Source of the DNA: Azospirillum formosense
Lineage (GTDB): Bacteria > Pseudomonadota > Alphaproteobacteria > Azospirillales > Azospirillaceae
Assembly: GCF_040500525.1 (NCBI RefSeq)
Contig: NZ_CP159403.1
Location: forward strand, 821,001-885,000
Length of the DNA: 64,000 nt
Direction: 5' to 3'
Numbering within the stretch: the first letter of the stretch is position 1; every line of letters begins with the position of its first letter. The position numbers were made by a program, and so were the translations under genes. The notes under the pieces were generated by a model. It worked only from the letters and a program-made list of their open reading frames with translations, was not told the DNA's origin and ran no database searches. Below are positions 18,397 to 28,589 of this stretch, piece after piece.

Positions 18397-19838
18397 GTGC
18401 AGCCACGATCCTGGTCGCGGACGACGACCGCGCCATCCGCACCGTCCTGACCCAGGCGCTCGCCCGTCTCGGGCACGAGGTCCGGACCACCGGCAACGCC
18501 TCCACGCTCTGGCGCTGGGTGGCGGACGGGCAGGGCGACCTCATCATCACCGACGTGGTGATGCCCGACGAGAACGGGCTGGACCTGATCCCGCGGATCA
18601 AGAAGATCCGGCCGGACCTGCGCATCATCGTGATGAGCGCCCAGAACACGCTGATCACCGCCGTGAAGGCGGCGGAGCGCGGCGCCTTCGAGTATCTGCC
18701 CAAGCCCTTCGACCTGAAGGAGCTGGTCTCGGTCGTCGAGCGGGCGCTGAACTCCAACACCCCGCCGGCTCCGCTGCCGGCCGACGCCGGGGAGGCGGAC
18801 GAGCAGCTTCCCCTGATCGGCCGCTCGCCGGCGATGCAGGAGATCTACCGCGTCCTTGCCCGTTTGATGGGCACCGACCTGACGGTGACGATCACCGGCG
18901 AGTCGGGCACCGGCAAGGAGCTGGTGGCGCGGGCGCTGCACGATTACGGCAAGCGGCGCAACGGGCCCTTCGTCGCCATCAACATGGCGGCCATCCCGCG
19001 CGAGCTGATCGAATCCGAACTGTTCGGCCACGAGAAGGGCGCCTTCACCGGGGCGACCAACCGCTCCACCGGCCGCTTCGAGCAGGCCCAGGGCGGCACG
19101 CTGTTCCTCGATGAGATCGGCGACATGCCGCTGGAGGCGCAGACCCGCCTGCTGCGCGTCCTGCAGGAGGGCGAGTACACCACGGTCGGCGGGCGTACGC
19201 CCATCAAGACGGACGTACGCATCGTCGCGGCCACCCACCGCGACCTGCGCACCCTGATCCGCCAGGGCCTGTTCCGCGAGGACCTGTTCTACCGCCTGTG
19301 CGTCGTTCCCATCCGCCTGCCGCCGCTGCGCGAGCGTACGGAGGACGTGCCGCTCCTGGTCCGCCACTTCCTGAACCAGTGTTCGGCCCAGGGGCTGCCG
19401 GTGAAGAGCATCGACCAGCCCGCCATGGACCGGTTGAAGCGCTACCGCTGGCCGGGCAACGTGCGCGAGCTGGAGAATCTGGTTCGCCGCCTCGCCGCGC
19501 TTTATTCGCAGGAGGTCATCGGGTTGGACGTGGTGGAGGCGGAGCTTGCCGACGCCACACCAGCCGCCCAGCCGGTGGAGGAGCCGCAGGGGGAAGGGCT
19601 GTCCGCCGCCGTGGAGCGGCATTTGAAGGACTATTTCGCCGCGCACAAGGACGGCATGCCGTCGAACGGCCTGTATGACCGGGTGCTGCGCGAGGTGGAA
19701 CGGCCGCTGATCTCGCTCAGCCTCTCGGCCACGCGGGGCAACCAGATCAAGGCGGCGCAACTGCTCGGTCTCAACCGCAACACGCTGCGCAAGAAGATCC
19801 GCGATCTCGACATCCAGGTGGTTCGCGGGTTGAAGTGA
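18393..19838 (+). CDS. ntrC: Nitrogen regulator NtrC (sigma54 activator)
   Basis: A 481-residue response regulator. The receiver domain has phosphoacceptor D54 (IITDVVMP). The central AAA+ domain carries Walker A GESGTGKE, the sigma54-contacting GAFTGA loop and Walker [13 protein letters not shown]. The Fis-type HTH at the C terminus is [20 protein letters not shown]. When phosphorylated by NtrB it should activate RpoN-dependent nitrogen-scavenging genes. The start overlaps the ntrB stop by 4 nt. Its transcript probably ends or pauses at hairpins before ntrY. Confidence 0.96.
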   Translation: MSAATILVADDDRAIRTVLTQALARLGHEVRTTGNASTLWRWVADGQGDLIITDVVMPDENGLDLIPRIKKIRPDLRIIVMSAQNTLITAVKAAERGAFEYLPKPFDLKELVSVVERALNSNTPPAPLPADAGEADEQLPLIGRSPAMQEIYRVLARLMGTDLTVTITGESGTGKELVARALHDYGKRRNGPFVAINMAAIPRELIESELFGHEKGAFTGATNRSTGRFEQAQGGTLFLDEIGDMPLEAQTRLLRVLQEGEYTTVGGRTPIKTDVRIVAATHRDLRTLIRQGLFREDLFYRLCVVPIRLPPLRERTEDVPLLVRHFLNQCSAQGLPVKSIDQPAMDRLKRYRWPGNVRELENLVRRLAALYSQEVIGLDVVEAELADATPAAQPVEEPQGEGLSAAVERHLKDYFAAHKDGMPSNGLYDRVLREVERPLISLSLSATRGNQIKAAQLLGLNRNTLRKKIRDLDIQVVRGLK

Positions 19839-19843
19839 TCCGG

Positions 19844-19865
19844 CGCCCGGCGGGTCGGCCGGGCG
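19844..19865 (+). terminator. GC hairpin after ntrC
   Basis: CGCCCGGC-gggtcg-GCCGGGCG starts 6 nt after the ntrC stop and is followed by a pyrimidine-rich but T-poor stretch. It is a likely partial terminator between ntrBC and ntrYX. Confidence 0.45.
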
Positions 19866-19911
19866 TCGCTCCCTTCCCACAGCGTGTTCTTTTTGCGACA
19901 GGCATCCGGTG

Positions 19912-19958
19912 CCTCTGTCCTTCGCAATGCTCCTTCGGGACTGTGCGAAAGGCAGAGG
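19912..19958 (+). ncRNA. Long hairpin with UUCG loop in the ntrC-ntrY gap
   Basis: CCTCTG pairs with CAGAGG, CCTT/CGCA with TGCG/AAAGG (one bulge), and the tip is TCC-TTCG-GGA, a C(UUCG)G tetraloop. The 5' arm can instead pair with GACAGGCA at 19897-19904, giving two mutually exclusive folds. No T-tract follows. It is a structured leader or terminator-like RNA element of unknown role. Confidence 0.4.
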
Positions 19959-19959
19959 G

Positions 19960-20018
19960 GTTGCCGCTTGGCAGGACGGCAACAGCTCGTGTATCATTCT
20001 GGCAACAGACTGGTTGCC
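19960..20018. promoter_or_regulatory. Two GTTGCC/GGCAAC dyads flanking the ntrY promoter
   Basis: Dyad 1: GTTGCCG (19960-19966) and CGGCAAC (19977-19983). Dyad 2: GGCAAC (20001-20006) and GTTGCC (20013-20018). All four arms are copies of one hexamer, so they are either operators for one regulator or alternative RNA stems. Dyad 2 ends 7 nt before the ntrY ATG. Confidence 0.5.
19968..19997 (+). promoter_or_regulatory. Probable sigma70 promoter of ntrYX
   Basis: TTGGCA (19968-19973), an 18-nt spacer and TATCAT (19992-19997) each match the consensus hexamers at five of six positions. It would start transcription about 20 nt before the ntrY ATG and lies between the two GTTGCC dyads. Confidence 0.5.
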
Positions 20019-20024
20019 GGATTG

Positions 20025-22346
20025 ATGTCGCCCACACCCCCTGAGACCGCAACGCCGCTTTGGCAGCAGTTCCTTCGCTGGGCAACCCGGATCGGGTTGG
20101 CGAAGCGGCTTGCCTTCGCGCTGTCGTTGGCCGCCCTGGTGGCCGGCTTCGCGACCTACACGGCGCTGACGGAGAGCGCGCCGTTCGGGGAAACCAACCC
20201 GCGCACCGTCACGTGGCTGCTCACCCTCGATCTGGCGCTTCTGCTGCTGCTCGGCGTGCTGATCGCCCGGCGCATCGTCTATCTGTGGATCGGACGGCGG
20301 CGCGGCCTCGCCGGGTCGCAGATGCATGTGCGGCTGGTCGCGGTGTTCAGCCTGCTCGCCGTCGCGCCGGCCATCATCATGGCCATTTTTTCCACGGTCT
20401 TCTTCTATGTCGGCGTGCAGTCCTGGTTCAGCGAACGGGTGCGCACCGCGGTCAACGAATCGCTGGCCGTCGCCAGCGCCTATCTGCACGAGCACCAGCA
20501 GAACATCCGCGCCGACGCGCTCGCCATGGCGAACGACCTGAATCAGGAGGCGGCGCGCCTCGCCAGCGATCCGGAGCGGTTCGAGCAGGTGGTCGCCACC
20601 CAGGCGATGCTGCGCGCCCTGTCGGAGGCGATCGTCTTCAACGGGACGACCGGCGCCATCGTCGCGCGCTCCGGCTACACCTTCGCCCTGGAGTTCGATC
20701 CGATCCCTGACGACAAGCTCGCCACCGCCCGCCGCGGCGAGGTGGCGATGATCGTCAGCGAGAACGACGACCGCGTGCGGGCCCTGGTCCGGCTCGACCG
20801 CTTCGCCGACACCTATCTCTATGTCGGCCGCATGGTCGAGCCGCGCGTGCTGTCGCACATGGCCTCGGCGGAAGGGGCGGTGCGGGAGTTCGGGGCGCTG
20901 GAAAGCCAGCGCGGCAGCCTGCAGATCACCTTCACCCTGATCTTCCTCGTCGTGGCGCTTCTCCTGCTGCTGGCCGCGGTGTGGGCGGGGCTGATCTTCG
21001 CGACGCGGCTGGCGCGGCCGATCAGCGCCCTGATCGGCGCTGCGGAGCGCGTGCGCGCCGGCGACCTGACCGTCCGCGTCACCGAACCGCCGGGCGAGGA
21101 CGAGCTTGGCCTGCTGTCGCGCGCCTTCAACCGCATGACGACCGAGATCGAAAGCCAGCGGCACGAACTCCTCTCCGCCAACCGCTTGATCGACGAGCGC
21201 CGCCGCTTCACCGAGACCGTGTTGGGCGGCGTGTCGGCAGGCGTGATCGGGTTGGACGCCGAAGGGCGCATCACCCTGCCGAACTTCTCGGCCGCGCGTC
21301 TGCTGGGCGTCGAGGACGCGGAAAGCCTGATCGGGATGCGGCTGGCCGAGCTGTCGCCCGAGATGGGGGAGCTTCTCGACCACGCGCCCGGCCGCCCCGG
21401 CCGGGTGGTGCAGGACCAGATCCAGATCCGCCGCCCCGGCACGACGCCGCTGACCCTGCTCGTCCGCATCTCCACCGAAGGGCGGGGCAGCGGGGAGATT
21501 CGCGGTTATGTCGTGACCTTCGACGACATCACCGAGCTGGTTTCCGCCCAGCGCAAGGCGGCCTGGGCCGACGTCGCCCGCCGCATCGCCCACGAGATCA
21601 AGAACCCGCTGACGCCGATCCAGCTCTCCGCCGAGCGGTTGCGCCGCAAGTACCTGAAGGAGATCACCAGCGACACCGAGGTCTTCACCATGTGCACGGA
21701 CACCATCGTCCGGCAGGTGGACGACATCCGGCGGATGGTGGACGAGTTCTCGGCCTTCGCGCGCATGCCGCAGCCGGTGATGAAGCCCTGCAACCTCAAC
21801 GACCTCGTCCGGCAGGCGGTTTTCCTGCAGTCCAGCGCGCACGCCGGCAAGATCAAGTTCGACATGGCGCTTCCCCAGGGGCCGCTGACCGTGCCCTGCG
21901 ACAGCCGCCAGATCAGCCAGGCGCTGACCAACCTTCTGCAGAACGCCGCGGACGCCATCGAGGGGCGCCCGCCGCCCGCCGATGGAACGGAACCGCCGCC
22001 CGGCCATGTCGCCATCCGGGTCGAGGCCGATGCCGAGCGCATCGCCGTGATCGTCGAGGACAACGGCAAGGGCCTGCCGACCGAGGAGCGCGACCGGCTG
22101 ACCGAACCCTATGTGACCACGCGCGCCAAAGGCACGGGGCTGGGGTTGGCAATCGTCAAGAAGATCATGGAGGACCATGGCGGCGTGCTGACCCTGGAGG
22201 ACCGCGAAGGCGGCGGGGCGCGCGTCGGTCTGGTCATCCCCAACACGTCCACCAGCTCCGGCACGGCCGCGGGCGACGTCCCCGGCGGCGTTGGCACGCC
22301 GGCGGAGAGCGGTGAAGAGAAGAGGCACGCAGCCCATGGCGCATGA
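20025..22346 (+). CDS. ntrY: Membrane sensor histidine kinase NtrY
   Basis: A 773-residue membrane kinase paired with NtrX. Three N-terminal membrane segments (about 28-48, 65-85, 103-128) precede a periplasmic region and a fourth segment (about 295-318). A HAMP linker, a PAS domain and the kinase core follow: H-box [13 protein letters not shown] with His523, N-box [12 protein letters not shown] and G-box DNGKGLP...GTGLGLAIV. NtrYX responds to nitrogen/nitrate and, in several alphaproteobacteria, to redox or envelope signals. ATG 20025 is chosen; an upstream GTG at 19884 would place the structured intergenic repeats in the protein. Confidence 0.93.
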   Translation: MSPTPPETATPLWQQFLRWATRIGLAKRLAFALSLAALVAGFATYTALTESAPFGETNPRTVTWLLTLDLALLLLLGVLIARRIVYLWIGRRRGLAGSQMHVRLVAVFSLLAVAPAIIMAIFSTVFFYVGVQSWFSERVRTAVNESLAVASAYLHEHQQNIRADALAMANDLNQEAARLASDPERFEQVVATQAMLRALSEAIVFNGTTGAIVARSGYTFALEFDPIPDDKLATARRGEVAMIVSENDDRVRALVRLDRFADTYLYVGRMVEPRVLSHMASAEGAVREFGALESQRGSLQITFTLIFLVVALLLLLAAVWAGLIFATRLARPISALIGAAERVRAGDLTVRVTEPPGEDELGLLSRAFNRMTTEIESQRHELLSANRLIDERRRFTETVLGGVSAGVIGLDAEGRITLPNFSAARLLGVEDAESLIGMRLAELSPEMGELLDHAPGRPGRVVQDQIQIRRPGTTPLTLLVRISTEGRGSGEIRGYVVTFDDITELVSAQRKAAWADVARRIAHEIKNPLTPIQLSAERLRRKYLKEITSDTEVFTMCTDTIVRQVDDIRRMVDEFSAFARMPQPVMKPCNLNDLVRQAVFLQSSAHAGKIKFDMALPQGPLTVPCDSRQISQALTNLLQNAADAIEGRPPPADGTEPPPGHVAIRVEADAERIAVIVEDNGKGLPTEERDRLTEPYVTTRAKGTGLGLAIVKKIMEDHGGVLTLEDREGGGARVGLVIPNTSTSSGTAAGDVPGGVGTPAESGEEKRHAAHGA

Positions 22347-23736
22347 CATTCTGATCGTCGACGACGAAGCGGACATCCGGATGCTGATCGCCGGCATCCT
22401 GAACGACGAAGGTATGAAGACGCGCGAGGCCGCCGACGCCGACCAGGCGTTCGCCCAGGTGTCCGCGCGCCGGCCGAGCCTCGTGGTTCTGGACATCTGG
22501 CTGCAGGGAAGCCGGCTGGACGGGCTTCAGATCCTCGAGCAGCTGATGCGCGACCACCGGAACCTGCCGGTCATCATGATCTCGGGCCACGGCAACATTG
22601 AGACCGCCGTTTCGGCGATCAAGATCGGCGCCTACGACTTCATCGAAAAGCCCTTCAAGGCCGACCGGCTGCTGTTGATGGTGGACCGCGCCATCGAGGC
22701 GGCCCGGCTGAAGCGCGAGAACGAGGAGCTGAAGCTGCGCGCCGGCGGCGAGGTGGAGCTGGTCGGCCGGTCCACCGCCGTCAACCACGTCCGCCAGAGC
22801 ATCGAGAAGGTCGCGCCCACCGGAAGCCGCGTCCTCATCACCGGCCCCGCCGGTTCCGGCAAGGAGGTGGTGGCCCGCCTGATCCACGCGCGCTCGCGCC
22901 GGGCCGGCGGCCCCTTCGTCGGGCTGAACTGCGCCACCATGCGCCCCGACCGGCTGGAGATGGAGCTGTTCGGGACGGAGGCCGGGGTGGACGGCGGCGG
23001 GCGCAAGATCGGCACCTTCGAACAGGCGCACGGCGGCACGCTGCTGCTCGACGAGGTGGCCGACATGCCTCTGGAAACCCAGGGCAAGATCGTCCGCGCC
23101 CTGCAGGAACAGGTCTTCGAGCGGGTCGGCGGCGGCCAGCGGGTCGAGGTGGACGTGCGCGTCGTCGCCACCTCCAACCGCGACCTCCAGGCGGAGATCG
23201 ACCAGGGCCGCTTCCGCCAGGACCTGTTCTACCGGCTGGCCGTCGTTCCGATCCGCGTGCCCTCGCTGGCCGAGCGGCGCGAGGACATTCCGCTGCTGGC
23301 CCGCCATTTCATGCAGCGCTCCGCCGAAGCCGCCGGCCTGCCGATCCGGGAATTCGGCGAGGACGCCATGGCGGCGCTCCAGGCCTACGACTGGCCGGGC
23401 AACGTGCGCCAGCTGCGCAACGTGGTCGACTGGCTGCTCATCATGGCGCAGGGCGACCCCAAGGAGCCGATCCGCGCCGACCAGCTTCCGCCGGAGATTG
23501 GCGCCATCACCCCCACTGTCCTGAAATGGGACAAGGGGGGCGAGATCATGGGACTGCCGCTCCGCGAGGCCCGCGAGGTGTTCGAGCGCGAGTATCTGCT
23601 GGCCCAGGTGACCCGCTTCGGCGGCAACATTTCCCGCACCGCCTCCTTCGTTGGGATGGAGCGCTCCGCCCTGCACCGGAAGCTGAAATCGCTCGGCGTG
23701 CACGGCAGCGAAAAGGGCAAACTGTTCGTCGAGTGA
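22336..23736 (+). CDS. ntrX: Response regulator NtrX
   Basis: A 466-residue NtrC-family regulator. The receiver domain has D53 ([10 protein letters not shown]); the AAA+ domain has Walker [10 protein letters not shown] and Walker [13 protein letters not shown]; the C-terminal HTH is [22 protein letters not shown]. The loop that should carry GAFTGA reads [19 protein letters not shown], so the sigma54-contact motif is missing. It is therefore probably not a conventional sigma54 activator. It overlaps ntrY by 11 nt, and ATG 22336 is the first start that keeps the receiver intact. Confidence 0.94.
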   Translation: MAHDILIVDDEADIRMLIAGILNDEGMKTREAADADQAFAQVSARRPSLVVLDIWLQGSRLDGLQILEQLMRDHRNLPVIMISGHGNIETAVSAIKIGAYDFIEKPFKADRLLLMVDRAIEAARLKRENEELKLRAGGEVELVGRSTAVNHVRQSIEKVAPTGSRVLITGPAGSGKEVVARLIHARSRRAGGPFVGLNCATMRPDRLEMELFGTEAGVDGGGRKIGTFEQAHGGTLLLDEVADMPLETQGKIVRALQEQVFERVGGGQRVEVDVRVVATSNRDLQAEIDQGRFRQDLFYRLAVVPIRVPSLAERREDIPLLARHFMQRSAEAAGLPIREFGEDAMAALQAYDWPGNVRQLRNVVDWLLIMAQGDPKEPIRADQLPPEIGAITPTVLKWDKGGEIMGLPLREAREVFEREYLLAQVTRFGGNISRTASFVGMERSALHRKLKSLGVHGSEKGKLFVE

Positions 23737-23779
23737 GCGCGTCACCGACGCAAGTGGGGCAGGGAAGGGTGCAAAGGCC

Positions 23780-25156
23780 GTGAAGGTCATCGTTTGCGGG
23801 GCCGGGCAGGTCGGCTCGAACATCGCGCGCTATCTGGCGTCCGAAGGCAACAACGTCACGGTGATCGACCATTCGCCGGAACTCATCCAGCGGATCAGCG
23901 ACACGCTCGACGTGCAGGCCATGGTCGGTCACGCCTCCCATCCCGACGTTCTGGAGGCGGCGGGGGCGGGCGAGACCGACATGATCATCGCGGTCACCCA
24001 GATCGACGAGATCAACATGGTGGCCTGCGAGGTCGCGCACGCGCTGTTCAAGGTGCCGACCAAGATCGCCCGTGTCCGCAACCAGAGCTACCTGAAGCCG
24101 ATCTGGGCGGACCTGTTCAGCCGCGACCACATGCCGATCGACGTCATCATCTCGCCGGAGATCGCGGTGGCGCGGGCCATCGCCCGCCGGCTGCAGGTGC
24201 CGGGGGCCTTCGACATGATCCCGCTGGCGGACGGCAAGGTCCGCGTGGTCGGCGTGCTGTGCACGGAAACCTGTCCGGTGCTGCACACGCCGCTGCGCCA
24301 GCTGACCGGGCTGTTCCCCGACCTCGGGCTGGAGGTGGTGGCGATCATCCGCAACGACCGCTCCTTCATTCCCGGTGGCGACGACCAGATGCTGCCCGGC
24401 GACGAGGTCTATTTCGCCTGCGACAACCGCCACCTGAACCGCGCCATGGCCGCCTTCGGCCACGAGGAGGTCGAGGCCCGCCGCATCATCATCCTGGGCG
24501 GCGGCAACATCGGGCTGTGCCTGGCCGAGGAACTGGAGGCGAAATACCCCCACGTCACCGCCCGCATCATCGAGATGAACCGCAGCCGCGCCCAGTTCGT
24601 GGCGCAGCGCCTGTCGCGCACCATGGTGCTGCACGGCGACGGGCTGGACCCGGAAATCCTGGAGGAGGCGAACGTCCGCGCCACCGAGACGGTGGTCGCC
24701 GTGACCAACGACGACGAGGGCAACATCCTCTCCTCGCTGCTCGCCAAGCGGCACGGCGCGAAGCGCGCCATCACGCTGATCAACAAGGCGTCCTACACCT
24801 CGCTGGTGTCGCCGCTGGGGATCGACGCGGTGGTCAGCCCGCGCGCCATCACCGTGTCGAACATCCTCCAGCACGTCCGCCGCGGCCGCATCCGCGCGGT
24901 GCACAGCCTGCGCGACGGCTTCGCCGAGGTCATCGAGGCGGAGGCGCTGGAAACCTCCGCCGTGGTGAACACGCCGCTGCGCGAGGTGAAGCTGCCCTCC
25001 GGGGTCATCGTCGGCGCCATCGTGCGCGGCGACGAGGTGATCATCCCGCGCCCGGCCACGGTGATCCGCCCCAAGGACCGCGTCATCATCCTGGCCACCG
25101 CCGGTCAGGTGAAAAAGGTGGAAAAGATGTTCGCCGTCCGGCTTGAATTCTTCTGA
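23780..25156 (+). CDS. trkA: Trk potassium uptake regulator TrkA
   Basis: A 458-residue peripheral membrane protein that gates TrkH/TrkG potassium channels through NAD(H) and nucleotide binding. It contains two RCK modules. The first nucleotide fold is VIVCGAGQVGSNIARYL, the second IIILGGGNIGLCLAEEL near residue 235, each followed by a TrkA_C domain. It starts with GTG after an AAGG ribosome site. The link to ntrYX is conserved in alphaproteobacteria. No trkH is in the window. Confidence 0.94.
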   Translation: MKVIVCGAGQVGSNIARYLASEGNNVTVIDHSPELIQRISDTLDVQAMVGHASHPDVLEAAGAGETDMIIAVTQIDEINMVACEVAHALFKVPTKIARVRNQSYLKPIWADLFSRDHMPIDVIISPEIAVARAIARRLQVPGAFDMIPLADGKVRVVGVLCTETCPVLHTPLRQLTGLFPDLGLEVVAIIRNDRSFIPGGDDQMLPGDEVYFACDNRHLNRAMAAFGHEEVEARRIIILGGGNIGLCLAEELEAKYPHVTARIIEMNRSRAQFVAQRLSRTMVLHGDGLDPEILEEANVRATETVVAVTNDDEGNILSSLLAKRHGAKRAITLINKASYTSLVSPLGIDAVVSPRAITVSNILQHVRRGRIRAVHSLRDGFAEVIEAEALETSAVVNTPLREVKLPSGVIVGAIVRGDEVIIPRPATVIRPKDRVIILATAGQVKKVEKMFAVRLEFF

Positions 25157-25199
25157 TCGCCTCCCGTATCGTTTTTGGCACCAACAAAAAAGAATCTCC

Positions 25200-26066
25200 A
25201 TGGCTCGATGGGCATACGTCAACGGCCGCTACCTGCCGCACCGGCAGGCGGCGGTTCATGTCGAAGACCGCGGCTTCCAGTTCGCCGACGGCGTCTATGA
25301 GGTGGTCACCCTCCTCGACGGGCGCTTCGCGGACCTGGACGGCCATATGGAGCGTCTGGGCCGCAGCCTGTCGGAGCTGCGCATGGATTGGCCGGCGGCC
25401 CCGCGTGTCGTAACGATGATCGCCCGCGAGCTGGTGCGGCGGAACGGCGTCCGCAACGGCTCGCTCTACATCCAGGTCACCCGCGGCGTCGCCCCGCGCG
25501 ACTTCAAGTTCCCGGCGGAGATCCCGGCGACGCTGGTGATGACCGTCAAGAAGGTCACCGCCTTCGCCAAGCCGGAGCAACTCGAGAAGGGCGTGGCCGT
25601 GGTCACGGTGCCGGACATCCGCTGGGGACGGCGCGACATCAAGACGGTCGGTCTTCTCGCCCCGGTGCTGGCGAAGCAGCAGGCCGCCGAATCGGGCGCC
25701 TACGAGGCGTGGCTGGTCGACCCGGACGGCACGGTGACGGAGGGCTCCTCCTCCAACGCCTGGATCGTCACGCAGGACGGCGTGCTGGTGACCCGCGCCC
25801 CGTCGCAGAAGATCCTCAACGGCATCACCCGGCTGTCGCTTCTGCGGTTGGCCGGGGAGCGCGGTATTCCGGTCGAGGAGCGCAGCTTCACCGTGGAGGA
25901 GGCGCTCGCCGCCCGCGAGGCCTTCGTGTCCTCCGCCGGCACCTTCGCGCTGCCGGTGACCCGCATCGACGGCAAGCCGGTGGGCGAGGGCAAGCCGGGG
26001 CCGGTCACCCGCACGCTGCGGCAGGCCTATCTCGATTACGTGGCCGCCGGGGTGCCGTCGTCATGA
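25200..26066 (+). CDS. dat: D-amino-acid aminotransferase
   Basis: A 288-residue fold-type IV PLP enzyme. The Schiff-base lysine is in RRDIKTVGLLAPVLAKQ near residue 145, and the cofactor-binding stretch VTEGSSSNAWIV is conserved. The family interconverts D-alanine and 2-oxoglutarate/D-glutamate, feeding peptidoglycan precursors. ATG 25200 (MARWAYVNGRYLP) gives the standard length. The ribosome site is poor. The gene overlaps the next one by 4 nt (ATGA) and is a common member of the alphaproteobacterial ntr-hfq cluster. A branched-chain specificity cannot be excluded. Confidence 0.88.
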   Translation: MARWAYVNGRYLPHRQAAVHVEDRGFQFADGVYEVVTLLDGRFADLDGHMERLGRSLSELRMDWPAAPRVVTMIARELVRRNGVRNGSLYIQVTRGVAPRDFKFPAEIPATLVMTVKKVTAFAKPEQLEKGVAVVTVPDIRWGRRDIKTVGLLAPVLAKQQAAESGAYEAWLVDPDGTVTEGSSSNAWIVTQDGVLVTRAPSQKILNGITRLSLLRLAGERGIPVEERSFTVEEALAAREAFVSSAGTFALPVTRIDGKPVGEGKPGPVTRTLRQAYLDYVAAGVPSS

Positions 26067-26761
26067 GCGACGCCGCCGCCGTCATCGACCGCCTTCCCGT
26101 TCTGCCGCGCGCCGTCCTCTATGACTGGGACAACACGCTGGTCGACAATTGGGGCACCGTGCGCGCCGCGCTGAACCACGCGCTGGTCACCTTCGGTCTT
26201 CCGGCCTGGAGCGAGGAGGAGGCGCGGGAGCGTATCAAGCAGTCGCTGCGCGACAGCTTCCCCCGCATCTTCGGCGAGCGCTGGACCGACGCGCGCGACC
26301 TCTTCTACGCCTATTTCGAGGCCCATCACCTGGAGCATCTCCGCCCCCTGCCGGGCGCCGAAGCGCTGCTGCGCGGCTTCGCCGAGCGCGGAATCTACCA
26401 GGCGGTGGTGTCGAACAAGACCGGACGGTTCCTGCGGGCGGAGGCCGACGCGCTGGGCTGGACCGGCTATTTCGGCCGTCTGGTCGGCGCCCAGGACGCC
26501 GAATTCGACAAGCCGCACGGCGCGCCGGTGTTGATGGCGCTGGAACCGGCGAACATTCCGCCGGGCCCGGACGTCTGGTTCGTGGGGGACGCCGACATCG
26601 ACATGGAATGTGCCCATGGCGCGGGAATGGTGCCGGTGCTAATAGGGGCAGGCGAGGGCAGCGGCTTCACCCGCTTCCCTCCGGCCCATCGGTACGACAC
26701 CTGCCATGCATTGTGCGGCTTGGTGGGCAGCGGTGGTGACACCATATCGGATGACCAGTAG
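26063..26761 (+). CDS. HAD-family phosphatase
   Basis: A 232-residue haloacid dehalogenase-superfamily hydrolase. Motif I is YDWDNTLVDNW with the nucleophilic Asp, followed by a helical cap; the motif II Thr/Ser is in AVVSNKTGRFL, the motif III Lys in EFDKPHG, and the motif IV acids in VGDADIDMECA. It resembles phosphoglycolate phosphatases, but the substrate is unproven. Translation is coupled to dat by a 4-nt overlap. It lies 95 nt upstream of hfq. Confidence 0.87.
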   Translation: MSDAAAVIDRLPVLPRAVLYDWDNTLVDNWGTVRAALNHALVTFGLPAWSEEEARERIKQSLRDSFPRIFGERWTDARDLFYAYFEAHHLEHLRPLPGAEALLRGFAERGIYQAVVSNKTGRFLRAEADALGWTGYFGRLVGAQDAEFDKPHGAPVLMALEPANIPPGPDVWFVGDADIDMECAHGAGMVPVLIGAGEGSGFTRFPPAHRYDTCHALCGLVGSGGDTISDDQ

Positions 26762-26856
26762 TCGAGACGGTTGCGACCAACCATGACCTTATCGCTGCAG
26801 GGGGCGGGCTTCCAACAAGGAGCCCCAAAAAACACTGAAGAAGGGGGCGACATAAA

Positions 26857-27105
26857 ATGTCTGAAAAAAGCCAAAATGTGCAGGACGTGTTCCTCAACCA
26901 CGTCCGCAAGAACAAGACTCCCGTGACCGTGTTCCTCGTGAACGGTGTTAAACTTCAGGGAATCATCACCTGGTTCGACAACTTCTCGGTGCTTCTGCGG
27001 CGCGATGCGCATTCGCAGCTCGTCTACAAGCACGCCATTTCCACCGTGATGCCCGCGCATCCGATCCAACTTTTCGAGCCGCCCAAGGAAGGTGAAAACG
27101 TCTGA
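26857..27105 (+). CDS. hfq: RNA chaperone Hfq
   Basis: An 82-residue Sm-like protein. Sm1 and Sm2 are visible, with [20 protein letters not shown] and the invariant YKHAIST RNA-binding stretch. Hfq hexamers join sRNAs to mRNAs; in Azospirillum and rhizobia it also influences nif expression. Its ribosome site is AAGGGGGCGACATAAA. The C-terminal tail is short, as usual in alphaproteobacteria. hflX overlaps it by 14 nt through a GTG start. Confidence 0.96.
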   Translation: MSEKSQNVQDVFLNHVRKNKTPVTVFLVNGVKLQGIITWFDNFSVLLRRDAHSQLVYKHAISTVMPAHPIQLFEPPKEGENV

Positions 27106-28417
27106 TCTTCCGACCAATGGCAACGGCCGGACGCCTGATGCCTCCGGCCGCGCCATCGTGGTCCACCCCGTCCTCCGCAATGAGGCGGACGGGGTCCTGC
27201 GCCGTCCCGAATCCTGCCTGGACGAGGCGGTGGGCCTTGCCCGCGCCATCGATCTGGAGGTCGTGCACGCCGAATGCGCGCGGGTGAACCGCCCGCAGCC
27301 TTCGATCCTACTCGGGTCGGGGACGGTGGAGCATTTTGCCCAGATCGTGGAGGAGACGGAGGCATCCCTCGTCATCCTCGACCACGCGCTGTCGCCGGTG
27401 CAGCAGCGCAATCTGGAAAAGGCCCTCAAGGTCAAGGTCATCGACCGCACCGGCCTGATCCTGGAGATCTTCGGCGCCCGCGCCCGCACGCGCGAAGGCA
27501 TGCTCCAGGTCGAGCTGGCCGCCCTGACCTACCAGAAATCGCGCCTCGTCCGCTCCTGGACCCACCTGGAACGCCAGCGCGGCGGCTTCGGCTTCCTCGG
27601 CGGCCCCGGCGAATCCCAGCTTGAGATGGACCGCCGCCTGATCGGCGACCGCATCGTCAAGATCAAGAAGGAACTGGAGGAGGTCCGCCGCACCCGCGGC
27701 CTGCACCGCAAGGCGCGCGCCAAGGTGCCCTACCCCGTGGTGGCGCTGGTCGGCTACACCAACGCCGGCAAGTCGACGCTGTTCAACCGGCTGGCCAACG
27801 CCGACGTCTTCGCCAAGGACCTGCTGTTCGCCACGCTGGACCCGACGATGCGTCAGGTGACCCTGCCGTCCGGGCGCAAGGTGATCCTGTCGGACACGGT
27901 CGGATTCATCTCCGACCTGCCGCACGGCCTCGTCGCCGCCTTCCGCGCCACGCTGGAGGAGGTGGACGCCGCCGACATCATCCTGCATGTCCGCGACGTG
28001 TCGCACCAGGACAGCGAGGCTCAGAAGGCCGACGTGCACACGGTCATGAGCGACATGGGCATCGATCCGGACGCAGACGACCGCGTGATCGAGGTACTGA
28101 ACAAGATCGACGCGCTGGACGAGGAGTCCCGCGAGGCGGTCCTGGCCCAGACGGCCCGCAACCCGCGGGCCGTGGCGGTGTCCGCCCTGTCGGGGGCGGG
28201 TATCGCCGATCTCGACCGCCTGCTCGACCAGCGGATGAACGCCCACCGCCATGTGGTGGACCTGTCCGTCGAGTTGGGGGACGGAGCGGCGCTCGCGTGG
28301 CTCTATGCAAAAGGTGAGGTGCTGGAGCGGCGGGACGACGAGGTCCAGGCCCACATCCAGGTGGCCATCGACCCGGCGGATCTGGCCCGTTTCGAGAAAC
28401 GGTTCGTGCACGGCTGA
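27092..28417 (+). CDS. hflX: Ribosome-associated GTPase HflX
   Basis: A 441-residue GTPase that binds the 50S subunit and rescues stalled or heat-damaged ribosomes. The N-terminal HflX domain (HPVLRNEAD to [12 protein letters not shown]) is followed by the G domain: G1 [10 protein letters not shown]3 [12 protein letters not shown]4 NKID. The start codon is GTG inside the hfq 3' end, giving translational coupling. hfq-hflX adjacency is one of the most conserved gene pairs in proteobacteria. Confidence 0.94.
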   Translation: MKTSDLPTNGNGRTPDASGRAIVVHPVLRNEADGVLRRPESCLDEAVGLARAIDLEVVHAECARVNRPQPSILLGSGTVEHFAQIVEETEASLVILDHALSPVQQRNLEKALKVKVIDRTGLILEIFGARARTREGMLQVELAALTYQKSRLVRSWTHLERQRGGFGFLGGPGESQLEMDRRLIGDRIVKIKKELEEVRRTRGLHRKARAKVPYPVVALVGYTNAGKSTLFNRLANADVFAKDLLFATLDPTMRQVTLPSGRKVILSDTVGFISDLPHGLVAAFRATLEEVDAADIILHVRDVSHQDSEAQKADVHTVMSDMGIDPDADDRVIEVLNKIDALDEESREAVLAQTARNPRAVAVSALSGAGIADLDRLLDQRMNAHRHVVDLSVELGDGAALAWLYAKGEVLERRDDEVQAHIQVAIDPADLARFEKRFVHG

Positions 28418-28436
28418 TCTTTCGCCATAAAGGAAA

Positions 28437-28485
28437 CGGGCGCGTCATAATTCGTTCGTGCACATGCGACGACATGACGCGCCCG
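28437..28485 (+). terminator. 12-bp perfect inverted repeat after hflX
   Basis: CGGGCGCGTCAT (28437-28448) and ATGACGCGCCCG (28474-28485) enclose a 25-nt loop and are followed by ATTTC. Its position 20 nt after hflX suits a terminator. The long loop and short T-tract leave an operator for the next gene possible. Confidence 0.5.
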
Positions 28486-28589
28486 ATTTCAGCCCCGTCC
28501 TACGACGTCCGAGGTGTAGCCTTTTCCCAACGCGCCCCCGATATTTGAGCCGGGGAGCCGATGGGTTATCCCCGGGAGGAGGCCCGCCT

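Noticed and set aside
19884..20024. A 47-residue N-terminal extension of NtrY from a GTG codon
   Set aside because: It has no resemblance to NtrY N termini and would run through the hairpins and promoter-like elements; ATG 20025 gives a normal start before the first membrane helix.
18264..22496. A 1410-codon open frame on the minus strand opposite ntrC/ntrY
   Set aside because: Antisense to ntrC and ntrY; low-complexity composition and no motif. The absence of stops is explained by high GC.
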